Shown: one piece after another, positions 11,444-21,683 of the stretch
Layout: every line of letters starts with the position of its first letter
How positions within the stretch are numbered: the stretch's first letter is position 1
Source of the DNA: Fremontodendron californicum
Lineage: Eukaryota > Streptophyta > Magnoliopsida > Malvales > Malvaceae
Assembly (NCBI GenBank): GCA_030761205.1
Contig: JAULJL010000001.1
Coordinates: 32,311,145 to 32,375,144, forward strand
Direction: 5' to 3'
DNA length: 64,000 nucleotides
Notes under the pieces: model-generated
The model's input: the letters and a program-made list of their open reading frames with translations, nothing else
What the model was told of the DNA's origin: nothing
Databases searched by the model: none
Translations under genes and position numbers: made by a program

Positions 11444-12582
11444 CAGGGGCGTAGGGAGGGGGCAGGCAGGGACCTTGGCCTCTCTTAATTTTTTTTTAGA
11501 TTTTTGACATAAGGGTAAATTTATTTTTAGCCCTCCAAAATTTTTTTCGTCTTTTAATTTGACAGCCCTTAAAATTTTAAAGATTTTTAAAATAAAGGAA
11601 AATTATGTTTGGCCCCTCTAAATTTTATTCGGCCTTCTATTTGTAGAATTTCTTTGATATAATAAATTTAGTAACATTTTTAGTTCAAACCCCATTCACT
11701 ATTATTAGCTTAATTATTTCTATTTACATTTTCAATCAATTAAATAGATGCATTTACATTAATTATTTTGTTTAATATCTTACATTCTATGCTAATAAGA
11801 GAAAAATAAATAAAGAAAGTTAAACAATTACAATATCTAATACGAATTGTGCATTTAATTTATTTTGCTTTTTCTAAATATATGTAATCTTATGATTTTC
11901 TTTTATAATATGAAATAATTTTATGCATATTTTAATTAGACAATAAATTTTTTGACGTTGAGATTTTATTTCTTATTAAAAAAAAATTTCATATGCAACT
12001 TGAATTATAATATTTAAATTTTTTTAAAAAAAATTATTTCATTATAAGGAATTTATATATTGTTAGCAAATTTAATATCATATATAATATTTAAAGTTTA
12101 ATATTTTTATACTAAAAATGTCCATGGACTAGATCAAGTCAGGCTCACATAGCAAAAAAATTTATTTGTCCAAGGCCGGACCCGATTCGAGCCCACGAAT
12201 AACCCTATCCTTGGACATGTTATTTCATACACGATTTTTATTTTTACTTTAAACTTTTATATGTATATTCCAATTGTACTTGCTTATTAGTCGGGTAGCC
12301 CGCCCAACTCGTACCGGGCCTCGGTAGAGTTATTCCTGATCTGGGCCGGCTCGAATCATTGTTTGAATAATAATAAAAAATTTATTTAAATTTAATTAAA
12401 AAAAATATAAAAATAATTTTTTTAATTTTTTAATATTAAATCAACAGTGAAATGGGTCGATCTGGGCTCGGCCCGGGTCGGGCTTGTGTAAAGTTGAAAA
12501 ATAAAACCGAGCCACGACTCAGCCTAACCCATGAACAGATCTAATTTCGCCCCCCTTTTCAATATTTCTGACTTCGTCCATG
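11444..12582. mobile_element. 1139-bp hAT-like non-autonomous element, 8-bp TSD
   Basis: CTCATCAA occurs directly on both sides (11436-11443 and 12583-12590), a perfect 8-bp duplication as made by hAT transposases. The left end CAGGGGCGTAGGGAG and the reverse complement of the right end CATGGACGAAGTCAG match at about 10 of 15 positions. No transposase frame is left inside. A second foldback element sits within it at about 12118-12541. Confidence 0.7.
12118..12541. mobile_element. foldback MITE nested in the hAT-like element
   Basis: Left end TGTCCATGGACTAGATC and reverse-complemented right end TGTTCATGGGTTAGGCT are related inverted ends. GC-rich blocks (GGGCCTCGG, GGGCTCGGCCCGGGTCGGGC) are scattered in an AT-rich core. 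The local GC jump sets it apart from its host element. Confidence 0.5.
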
Positions 12583-12590
12583 CTCATCAA

Positions 12591-12965
12591 CTTTGGATTG
12601 TGTTAAATTCCCAAAAAATGATGCTACTTAAATTCTCATCTAATATAACTTGGTTAATATTATAATTATTTATCATATTTAACATGAACCACTATTAATA
12701 TAAGGTCTTGTAAAGGTAATATGTCATAAGTAATAATAAAATTTTTCTTTGAATATATATATTTTAAAAATAATAATGAGAGTATACACATGATCACATT
12801 GTATTCTTTAGATAGTTGGTTTAAAACAAAAAATAAATTATTCCGAGTAAAAGAAGAAGATCTCAAGTTCTCAACCCTTTAAGGTATTAAATCTATAACT
12901 ATCTTATAATATTGACTACGTAATTTTTCTAGATGTTAACATATGGCATTTTTTTTTGGTAGGAA
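12591..12965. other. AT-rich spacer
   Basis: Nothing recognisable; only short AT-rich frames, ending in a GAAAGA purine run next to the following repeat. Confidence 0.5.
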
Positions 12966-13654
12966 AGAAAAAGAAAGAGAAAGAGAAAGAGAAAAAAAAA
13001 ATGATAAAAATTTGTGTGTTTGTGTTCGTGTTATTTTTCGTGTATAAAGTATTATAAATTTATATAAATTTTTACACGTTAATAATTCGTTTTATGTATA
13101 TTTTAACACGTTCGTGTATTCGTGTAGTGTTCATGTTATTTTTTGTGTTGTGTTTTAATTATTTTTCCTATGCTGTATTCGTGTTGTGTCTCAATTTATT
13201 TCATATTTTGCATAATTTGTTATAATTATTCAATTTAGAGAAAAATTTGTGTGTTCGTGACGTGATTGTGTTTGTATTATTTTTTTTGTGTATTTAAAGT
13301 ATTACAAATTTATATCTTCATTTTATATGGATTTTGACACGTTCGTGTACTCGTGTCGTGTTTATGTTATTTTTCGTTTCGTGTTTTAATTATTTTTTCA
13401 TGTTATATTTGTGTCATATCTCAGTTTATCCTATGTTTTGCATAATTTGTCATAGTATTTGTGTCGTATCTCAATTCATACCATATTTTGCATAATTTAT
13501 CATAGTGGTTCAATTTTAACTATAAATTTATTTACTTACGATATTAAAAGATAAAAAATTATTTAAATAAATAATAATTATTTAATATGATTCAACTTAT
13601 ATTTATTTATGATTGTTAATTTAATTAAAATTTTATAAATATTTAAAAAAATCC
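12966..13654. repeat. CGTGT-rich dispersed repeat, copy 2
   Basis: Opens after a GAAAGA-rich run and then follows the same order of phrases as copy 1 at the window start (CACGTTAATAATTCGTTTTA, ACACGTTCGTGTATTCGTG, TTGCATAATTTGTCAT), with the same AT-rich tail ending AAATCC. It has fewer internal duplications than copy 1. Orientation is the same. Confidence 0.6.
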
Positions 13655-14465
13655 CCCAAGGAATCGGAAAAAAAATTCTAGTTACTTTCATGCTTAGAAA
13701 CCAAATCACTGAAATTAGAACTACTCTTTATATAAAGACTTGGGTTTCATACTCTTTTCAAATTTTTGAGAAAGTTATTGAATTTAATGGATTGAGTTTA
13801 CCTCAATATACATAAAGCAAGTGCATTTGGATGTATTGAAGGAGGCGCACAGTGGTTTGCCATATAAAAGATAATTGTATTGTATTTATATAATAGTAAG
13901 ACTTTTATTCATTGGGTACAATTTAATATTGAGAGTAAATTATGCTAGCAAATTAATTTATTAATATGTTTATAAATATCAATTAAAAGGTATGAAAAAT
14001 TATTCACAATAATTAGCTTTTTATTTAAAATATGATTTTTTTTTTGTATTAATGATAGTTGACATTTTTAATTTTTGTTAAATTTGAAGATCTCGAATTT
14101 TATATTGGAGGCATATGTGGAATAAACAAATGAAAATAAATGTAATTAATTTGATCATAATCAAAATAAATTAAATTTTGACAAAAAAATCAAATCAAAT
14201 AAAAAAGACATTAAGTAATGGACATGCAAAAATTCAAGATATTCACATGTTAGACAATGAGATCATTCACATATATGATATATATGTCTCTTTTACCAAA
14301 AAGCCTTTATATATGATATAAATAATATTGATAATGATTTACGATAATTAATAGTAATTTATTTATTGAAGATAAAAATATGAATTATTTAGAAGCGAAT
14401 AATTGTAATTAATTCAGTTAAAAAAATTATTTATTAAATTAAAAATATATATCAAATCAAAGTCA
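13655..14465. other. AT-rich intergenic DNA
   Basis: No gene seen. Short phrases such as CACATGTTAGACAATG and ATTGAGAGTAAATTATGCT recur in altered form near 14990, 15100 and 15630, suggesting old diverged duplications. Confidence 0.5.
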
Positions 14466-14474
14466 TTAATTATA

Positions 14475-14774
14475 GACTTAAGTATAAAAAAAGTATCTGA
14501 ATTAAAATTAAATAATTATCTAAGTTTTTATCATTTTATTACAATCAATTAAGCTCTCAAATATTTATTTTTATTCATTTGAATTCTCAAACATCTCATC
14601 CATTTGAACCATCATTTGGAAGAAAAGTAATGATGACCTTTAACCAATTTTCGTCTAATAAATGGTTCAATTGAATGAAAATAGATGTTTGAGAACTTAA
14701 TTGATTGCAATAAAACGATAGGGCTTGGATGGCTATTTAGTTTTAGTTCAGGTTTTTTTTTTTATATGTAAGCC
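14475..14774. mobile_element. 300-bp MULE-type MITE with perfect 9-bp TSD
   Basis: TTAATTATA flanks both ends exactly (14466-14474, 14775-14783). The left end GACTTAAGTATAAAAAAAG pairs with reverse-complemented right end GGCTTACATATAAAAAAAA, and the similarity runs inward over more than 90 bp (including CAATCAATTAAGCTCTCAAA against CAATCAATTAAGTTCTCAAA). The whole element is close to one large hairpin and has no coding capacity. Confidence 0.8.
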
Positions 14775-14783
14775 TTAATTATA

Positions 14784-15357
14784 AAAATAGTGAATATTTA
14801 GAAATGAATAAATATAATTAATTTTGTTAATTAGAAAACTTTATTTATAATAATCCAGAATAAATGTAAAAGGTAAGTTAATTAAAATGTAAAAGAAAAT
14901 AAATATAATTTATTATAAAATATTTTAAAATTTAAATAAGTAAAATTAAAATAATTAAATGCTAGATACATAATTTCTTTTTTCAAAACGTCCACATGTT
15001 AAAAATACAAAACATCCACATAGAATTTTTTCTTTTTTTACCAAAGACTTTAACTTTTATATATTTATATAAGATATAAAATATAAGTAGTATTTTAAAT
15101 TGAGAGTAATTTATGCTTGACAATTAGAATAGTCAAGCACAATGGGTAATAATGGTAATGAAATCCTTTTGAGTTATATTGCAAACTTAATTTTCATTGA
15201 TTTGATCATCTATCAATTATTTTAAAAACTTTATATATATATATATATATTAAGCGTATCAATCATTCTAAAATCAAAATATATACATATTAAACATATA
15301 TACATGGCTTAAAAGGTGGAGCCAATGAATAAGTTATAGGTTCAAAGAGTTGGAAGG
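14784..15357. other. AT-rich intergenic DNA
   Basis: No gene or bounded repeat recognised; contains an (AT)n run near 15232-15251. Confidence 0.5.
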
Positions 15358-15450
15358 TGAATATTTTTTTTTACATAAATGTATTCAAGAGTTGAATATT
15401 TATAATTGGAAAAAGATGATACAAAATTATTCTATGTATTAATGATAACA
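15358..15450. repeat. dispersed repeat, copy 1 (partner at 29797-29892)
   Basis: ACATAAATGTATTCAAGAG, TTGAATATTTATAATTGG and ATGTATTAATGATAAC recur in the same order at 29797-29892 with few differences. Identity unknown; the second copy is truncated by an Ogre LTR. Confidence 0.6.
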
Positions 15451-16198
15451 GTGAAAATTTTATTACCTTTAATATAATTTTAATTGAAAGGTATTTAAGG
15501 TAAATAATAATAAAAAATAAATGTAATAAGTTTAGTTTTTTTTTTGAATTATTTTTTAAATTAAAAATGTATGAAATAAAATAAATTGTATTTATTAGAG
15601 GACACATGGCATTTTTTAAGATCGTCCACATGTCAATGGTATAAATTTATAAAAAATGTTAATTAAAGAGCATAAAAGTATAAATTAATTAAAAATGCAT
15701 AAATTATGATTACATATCAAAATTTTAAATCTAACAAATTTGAATGATTAAAAGAAAAGAGAGAAGATGAAACAAATCCTTGAAATGCCATTAAAGAATA
15801 ATTAATACTTTTTATATGACAATTCCAAAAAACAACAACTATATACTAAATAGGCTTTAAAATTGGTTAAGGATTAATGCTAAATTATGTATAAATAATT
15901 CTAAAAACGCTATATATACATATATAATATGCATAAATTAACACTTAAAATAGCTTACTTTTATAAAAATTCATTGATGAGAAGAGAATTGAGATATTTA
16001 TTTATTAGAAGATGTATTTTTTATTTACTTTCGCTAACTTATGAACATTATCCTTAAAAAAATAGTAAAATTGATTTTAGCTTATAAAAGGAATGAATTT
16101 CAAAATAACAATTTAAAACAATGCCATGATTCTATATTTATTTGGTCAATCAAATATTCGGATACTTAAATAAAGAAAAGAGGTTTAGAACAAACCCT
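15451..16198. other. AT-rich intergenic DNA left of the Tekay element
   Basis: No gene or complete transposon seen. Confidence 0.5.
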
Positions 16199-16203
16199 AT
16201 TTA
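16199..16203. repeat. target-site duplication ATTTA, left copy
   Basis: ATTTA directly precedes the LTR TG terminus and recurs at 25981-25985 directly after the other LTR. Confidence 0.85.
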
Positions 16204-18669
16204 TGTAACACCCTGTCCGGATAATCTACCTAAAATCCGGCAGAGTTTCCTTTCTATTTCAACTATAACCCTCCTGCAAATAACACTCAATTTTATATCC
16301 TCAACCAGCAGTATTTCTCAATACTATTACCACATATATCCATGCATATTCAAAAATTATTCATGATCAATTTATGCTCAAATCAAAACATATTGATCTA
16401 TTGTCTCATATCTTCAAATATATACAATATATCTAGAAATAAACCTATCTCAGCAAGGTTTACTAGATAAAAACATCAAAAGACCAAATCTTCTAGAAAT
16501 TTAGATATGATGCCCACCACGTCAATATATTCTTGAAGCGGAGAGTAGAGGAAGGCAGCAATCCCGACACCTAAGTGTGTCCTAAAAATGAGAAATAAGG
16601 GGAGGTGAGATATATGAATATCTCAATGAGTAGACAACATTTAAAGCGTGTGAAAACCATAATGGAAATCTGTAAAGTATAATTGACATTTTCAAAATAA
16701 ATAATAATAAAACCATAATAAGTAATTCAAAGACGTAGCAAACTTTTCAAATGTATAACAATATTACATCAATGAATAAAATCCATAAAGTAATTCAAGT
16801 TTCGTATAATTGGGCTCCAACTTTCTGTCATGCACAAGAATACATCCATGAAATAACCAGGCAATATCCATGTAGGCATACTAGTAGCCGGCCCCAAAGG
16901 CCAATACCACCATAGGACGCCCCAAAGGCATATGTGTCACTATGATGTGCCCCCAAAAGGCAAATATAACGGGATAGGGACTCTGGAGGTGGCTCCCACC
17001 ATAAAGGCGTAGCACGCAGCTCCCAAACCCCAGTCTAATATCACGGAATAGGGACTCTGGAGGTGGCTCCCGCAACAAAGGCGTAGCACGCAGCTCCCGT
17101 ATTCCGGTCTAATATCACGGAATGGGGACTCTGGAGGTGGCTCCCGCCACAGAGGCGTAGCACGCAGCTCCCGTATTCCGGTCAAGGAAATAATCTCATA
17201 CATTAAGTCAGGTGGAGCCAAAACCATGTACGTCAAATTCTATGTAAAATCATATTTCATAAATCAACCAACTTACTCGATATAATATTTCTTGAAATAA
17301 AAATACTTTAATAACAAATCAATTCATATGATTAAATATTGTATATACCTTTAATACGTAAAATAAATATTATGTAAAAAAATATATAATTATAATTAAA
17401 AATATTTCAAATAACTATAGTTGCTGTCTACTCACAATCCTTTGGATGATCTCACTGTACACCTCGACCTGAAACTTCGGGATCCACAGGTGACGTCGGA
17501 TCTACGTGGCCTAGAGGTTAACAATAATTAGTATCTATACATGCTCAAAGCATTACACAATTTTGAATGTAACTTAAGTCCCATAAATCTACCCCATATA
17601 CTAATTTCTCATACTCAAAACAACATATCCTTAATTTTTAATATCATTTCCATAATCATTTTCTCCAAAATTCAACTCCATAATCATGTCCTTATCAAAT
17701 TCGTTTCTAGTATTCCATGCCTTAAGAGATTTTCATAATCCATAACCATCCTTTGATACTATATTTCTCTTAGGCAATAAATTCCTTAATATCAAGTTAG
17801 ATTAGAAAATCATAACTTGAGTTTGGTAAGGAATTTGGAAGTGATCCCAATTGTTTTATTTCAACCAATATATCTAATTTATGAATAAAATAACTAACTT
17901 ATACAACTAGAACAAAATTTTGATCAAATTTGATAAATCCCGAAACCATGCTGAAACAGAGATCAACACAGAACAGTAAACTTCACCGAATTTTATCTTT
18001 TTAACCGCTTATCGGTTTTGGGTGATTCAAAAACCAAAATTCTCATATTGAAGTCTAGTTTCTAGGAAAAATATCAAAAAAATACAAACCCTAATTTACC
18101 GAACCCAGAAAATCCGAACAGCAAGCATGCTCAGTTTCCCCTGTTTTGCTTTTTCTTCCCATTTTCTTGTTCATGCTTTCAATTCCTTTTAATTCTTACC
18201 AAGAATGAGTAAAATTCATACTTAATAGATGGATTTCAGACCTTAACATGTTTATGGAGCTAAGATCTTAGCATGCCCTAGTAGAATATCTAAAGAAAAT
18301 GAAGAATTTATCAAGAAACTAACCTTGGATGTAATTATTGTTGAGATTTTTGGTTGAGTTGTTTGAAGAGAATTTTGAGAGAGAGGGATGTTGGGAGCTG
18401 CTGCCACTTGAAGAAGGGAATGAAAATGTCTAGGGATTTCGGGAGAGAAAGATGAATAAGTGATATTTTTCTTGTTTTTGGGATAATTGCATATTAGTCC
18501 CTCAACTTTTTATAAATAACCATTAAGCCCCTAAACTTTTTTAATATGTTCATTTTGATCCTTTCTTCTTTTATTTCCTTCACTTATAACTTCTTACCAA
18601 TTTTCAAGTTCGTCCTTAAAATTTTCGGGATTTAACTTTACATGATTATACGTAACCTCGGTTGTTACA
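16204..18669 (-). repeat. Tekay 3' LTR (2466 bp)
   Basis: Begins TGTAACACCCTGTCCGG and ends GGTTGTTACA on the plus strand. Every stretch I compared with 23515-25980, at a constant offset of 7311, is identical. The short frames inside it are repeated in both LTRs and are not genes. Confidence 0.95.
16967..17183. repeat. 74-bp tandem repeat, three units, in the 3' LTR
   Basis: GGGACTCTGGAGGTGGCTCC recurs at 16978, 17051 and 17125, each followed by GGCGTAGCACGCAGCTCCC. The block is much more GC-rich than the rest of the LTR. The same array is at 24278-24494 in the other LTR. Confidence 0.85.
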
Positions 18670-18670
18670 A

Positions 18671-18684
18671 CTTACCCCCCATAG
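18671..18684 (-). other. Tekay polypurine tract
   Basis: On the element strand CTATGGGGGGTAAG lies one base from the 3' LTR; the G run is the typical plus-strand primer position. Confidence 0.8.
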
Positions 18685-18704
18685 AAAAATTTCGTCCTCG
18701 AAAT

Positions 18705-19541
18705 TTACTTACCAACTTGATTGAATAAGTGAGGATATTGAGTCTGCATATCTTCCTCCCTTTCCCATGTAGCTTCTTCGTATAAATGATTCCTCCAAAG
18801 AACTTTCACTAATGGAATAGTCTTAGTCCTTAGAACTTGGTCCCTTCTATCCAAAATCTCAACCGGCTGCTCTTCATAAGTTAAGTTTTCCTCAATTTCC
18901 ATAGGCAAATCCTTCAATATATGTGAAGAATCGAAAATGTACTTTCGGAGCATGGAAACATGGAACACATTATGAATTCGTGACAATTCTTCTGGTAAGG
19001 CCAATCTATAAGCAACTGGGCCAATCCGTTCAATGATCTCATACGGCCCTATATCTCGAGGGCCCAACTTTCCTTGTCTTCCAAACCGGATTACTCCTTT
19101 CCAAGGAGTCACTTTTAAAAACACCATATCACCAATTTCAAACTCTAAATCTTTTCTCCGATTATCTGCATAGCTCTTTTGATCTTGAGCTATTTTTATC
19201 TTTTCCCGAATTACCTTAACTTTGTCTGCAGTCATCATAACAATTTCTGGACCTAGTAATTTCCTTTCATCTGTATCATCCCAACACACTGGAGTTCTAC
19301 ACTTTCTTCCATACAAAGCTTCAAACGGAGCCATGTCGATACTGGACTGATAACTATTGTTATACGCAAACTCTGCTAGGGGCAAGTGTTCATCCCAGTT
19401 TCCTTTGAATTCCATAATACAAGATCTGAGCATATCTTCCAAAATTTGAATTGTCCGTTCAGATTGTCCATCTGTCTGAGGATGAAAAGCAGTACTGAAC
19501 TTGAGTTTAGTGCCCATAGCATTCTGCAAACTTGGCCAAAA
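18705..19541 (-). CDS. Tekay integrase C-terminal half with chromodomain (after in-frame stop)
   Basis: Continues the pol frame directly after the TGA at 19542-19544. It holds the final catalytic Glu in DGQSERTIQ, the integrase core end (WDEHLPLAEFAYNNSYQ), the GPFE/GPYEI-type C-terminal motifs (GPRDIGPYEIIERIGPVAYRL shortened here to its core GPYEI), and a terminal chromodomain around ILDRRDQVL...VLWRNHLYEEATWE. Chromodomains in this clade are thought to guide integration to heterochromatin. Without readthrough of the TGA this part would not be made with the rest of integrase. Confidence 0.85.
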   Translation of the reverse strand, partial: FWPSLQNAMGTKLKFSTAFHPQTDGQSERTIQILEDMLRSCIMEFKGNWDEHLPLAEFAYNNSYQSSIDMAPFEALYGRKCRTPVCWDDTDERKLLGPEIVMMTADKVKVIREKIKIAQDQKSYADNRRKDLEFEIGDMVFLKVTPWKGVIRFGRQGKLGPRDIGPYEIIERIGPVAYRLALPEELSRIHNVFHVSMLRKYIFDSSHILKDLPMEIEENLTYEEQPVEILDRRDQVLRTKTIPLVKVLWRNHLYEEATWEREEDMQTQYPHLFNQVGK

Positions 19542-21683
19542 TCAAGATGTGAATCGGGGGTCTCGATCAGATACAATCGATACTGGGGCACCATGTAACC
19601 TAACAATTTCATTCACATAAAGTTTAGCCAATCTTTCCATGGAAAAAGTCTTCTTAACTGGCAAAAAGTGAGCTGATTTTGTCAGACGATCAACAATCAC
19701 CCAAATACTATCATAACCAGACTGTGTTCTTGGTAATCCCGAAACGAAATCCATAGCAATATCTTCCCATTTCCATTGAGGAATAGGTAGAGGGTTCAAT
19801 TTCCCAGAAGGTTTTTGATGCTCGGCTTTAATTTGTTGGCATACCAAGCATCTAGAAACAAACTCAGCTATGTCTCGTTTCATACCTTGCCACCAATAAT
19901 GTTCTCTTAAGGTTCGATACATCTTCACGCTACCGGGATGTAACCCATATGGTGCATTATGAGCTTCCTCCAAAATCACCTTTCGGAGTTCTTTATCCTG
20001 AGGCACACAAAGCCTATTTCTCATTATCAGTACATCATCATCCTTTAATTGATAGTCAGTCCTCACACCATCCCTTACTTCTTGTTTTAACTTTACCAGC
20101 ATAGGGTCATTATTTTGTGCTTCACGTATCCAATCAATATGAATCGGTTTAACCTTCAAGTGGGCTATCAGAAGATTATTCTCATCAATCATCAATTCTA
20201 AAGGTAAAGACTTCAACTCATTCTGTAAGGGTTTTTGAATTGCTCGGATATGAGCAAGAGAACTAGAAGACTTTCTACTAAGAGCATCGGCCACTACATT
20301 GGCCTTTCCTGGGTGATAGTCAATTACACAGTCATAATCTTTTATCAATTCCAACCATCTCCTTTGCCTCAAATTTAATTCTTTCTGATCCATCAGATAT
20401 TTCAGACTCTTATGATCAGTGTAGATTGTACATTTTTCTCCAAATAAATAATGCCTCCAAATTTTCAGTGCAAACACCACTGCCGCTATCTCTAAATCAT
20501 GAGTGGGATAGTTTTGCTCATGCTGTTTCAGTTGTCGAGAAGCATAAGCTATCACCTTCCCATGTTGCATCAAAACGCAACCCAAACCTCGCCTCGAGGC
20601 ATCACTGTATACCACAAAGCTTCCATTCCCTGATGGTAGTGTAAGAACTGGTGCTGTGGTCAATCTACGCTTGAGCTCTTGGAAAGCTTGCTCACATTCA
20701 TCAGTCCACTCAAACTTAGCATGCTTCCTTGTTAATTTTGACAAAGGAGAGGCAATCATGGAAAATCCTTCCACGAATCTTCGATAGTACCCTGCCAATC
20801 CGAGAAAGCTCCTAACTTCTGTGACATTAGTGGGTCTTTCCCAAGCAACTACAGCTTCTATCTTTTGTGGATCCACAAAAATCCCTTCCTTAGATACTAC
20901 ATGACCAAGGAATGCTACTTTGTCTAGCCAGAATTCACACTTGGAAAATTTAGCATAAAGTTGCTTTTCACGCATAGTCTGCAACACCGTTCTCAAATGG
21001 CTTACATGATCATTCTTATTCCTAGAATAAACTAGGATGTCATCGATGAAAACAATAACAAACTTATCTAAGTAGGGTCGAAACACCCTATTCATCAAAT
21101 CCATAAAGACTGCAGGTGCATTAGTTAGCCCAAAAGGCATAACTAAGAATTCATAATGACCATATCGAGTTCTAAAAGCAGTCTTTGGAATATCAGATTC
21201 TTTAATCTTCAATTGATGATAACCCGATCTTAGGTCTATTTTGGAGAACACACTCGCACCTTGCAACTGATCAAACAAGTCATCAATCCTTGGCAAAGGA
21301 TACTTATTCTTAATGTTGACCTTGTTCAATTGCCGATAGTCGATACACAATCGTAAAGATCCATCCTTTTTCTTTACAAATAAAACCGGTGCTCCCCAAG
21401 GTGAAGTACTAGGCTGAATGAAACCTTTGTCAACTAGGTCTTGCAACTGCACTTTCAATTCCTTTAGCTCCGAAGGTGCCATTCTATAGGGTGCCTGAGA
21501 AATAGGAGCACTGCCAGGGATTAAGTCAATAGTAAACTCCAATTCCCTGTCAGGAGGTAAACCGACCAATTCTTCAGGAAAGATCTCAGGAAACTCTTTG
21601 ACCACAGGTATAGTTTCCAACTTTGCCTCATGTATGTCCTTGTTAATCACATAAGCAAGGTAAGCAGAATACCCTTTTTGCAA
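19542..21683 (-). CDS. Tekay pol: reverse transcriptase, RNase H, integrase N-terminal half
   Basis: In frame with gag but separated from it by a TAG. The first sense codon after the stop is TTG at 21683. RT shows LCIDYRQLN, SGYHQLKI, MPFGLTNAPAVF and the catalytic FIDD (about residues 212-215). RNase H shows YSDASRRGLG and YTDHKSLKYL. Integrase shows the HHCC zinc finger (H...H...CLVCQQ) and the first two catalytic Asp residues (MDFVSGLP and VSDRDPRF). It stops at TGA 19542-19544 just after RDPRFTS, inside the catalytic core. Apart from the stops the frame is intact over more than 700 codons. Confidence 0.93.
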   Translation of the reverse strand: MQKGYSAYLAYVINKDIHEAKLETIPVVKEFPEIFPEELVGLPPDRELEFTIDLIPGSAPISQAPYRMAPSELKELKVQLQDLVDKGFIQPSTSPWGAPVLFVKKKDGSLRLCIDYRQLNKVNIKNKYPLPRIDDLFDQLQGASVFSKIDLRSGYHQLKIKESDIPKTAFRTRYGHYEFLVMPFGLTNAPAVFMDLMNRVFRPYLDKFVIVFIDDILVYSRNKNDHVSHLRTVLQTMREKQLYAKFSKCEFWLDKVAFLGHVVSKEGIFVDPQKIEAVVAWERPTNVTEVRSFLGLAGYYRRFVEGFSMIASPLSKLTRKHAKFEWTDECEQAFQELKRRLTTAPVLTLPSGNGSFVVYSDASRRGLGCVLMQHGKVIAYASRQLKQHEQNYPTHDLEIAAVVFALKIWRHYLFGEKCTIYTDHKSLKYLMDQKELNLRQRRWLELIKDYDCVIDYHPGKANVVADALSRKSSSSLAHIRAIQKPLQNELKSLPLELMIDENNLLIAHLKVKPIHIDWIREAQNNDPMLVKLKQEVRDGVRTDYQLKDDDVLIMRNRLCVPQDKELRKVILEEAHNAPYGLHPGSVKMYRTLREHYWWQGMKRDIAEFVSRCLVCQQIKAEHQKPSGKLNPLPIPQWKWEDIAMDFVSGLPRTQSGYDSIWVIVDRLTKSAHFLPVKKTFSMERLAKLYVNEIVRLHGAPVSIVSDRDPRFTS

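Noticed and set aside
16881..17236. Overlapping minus-strand frames (65 and 98 codons) repeated at 24192-24547
   Set aside because: They fall in the 74-bp tandem repeat of the Tekay LTR and are copied with it; composition reflects the repeat, not a protein.
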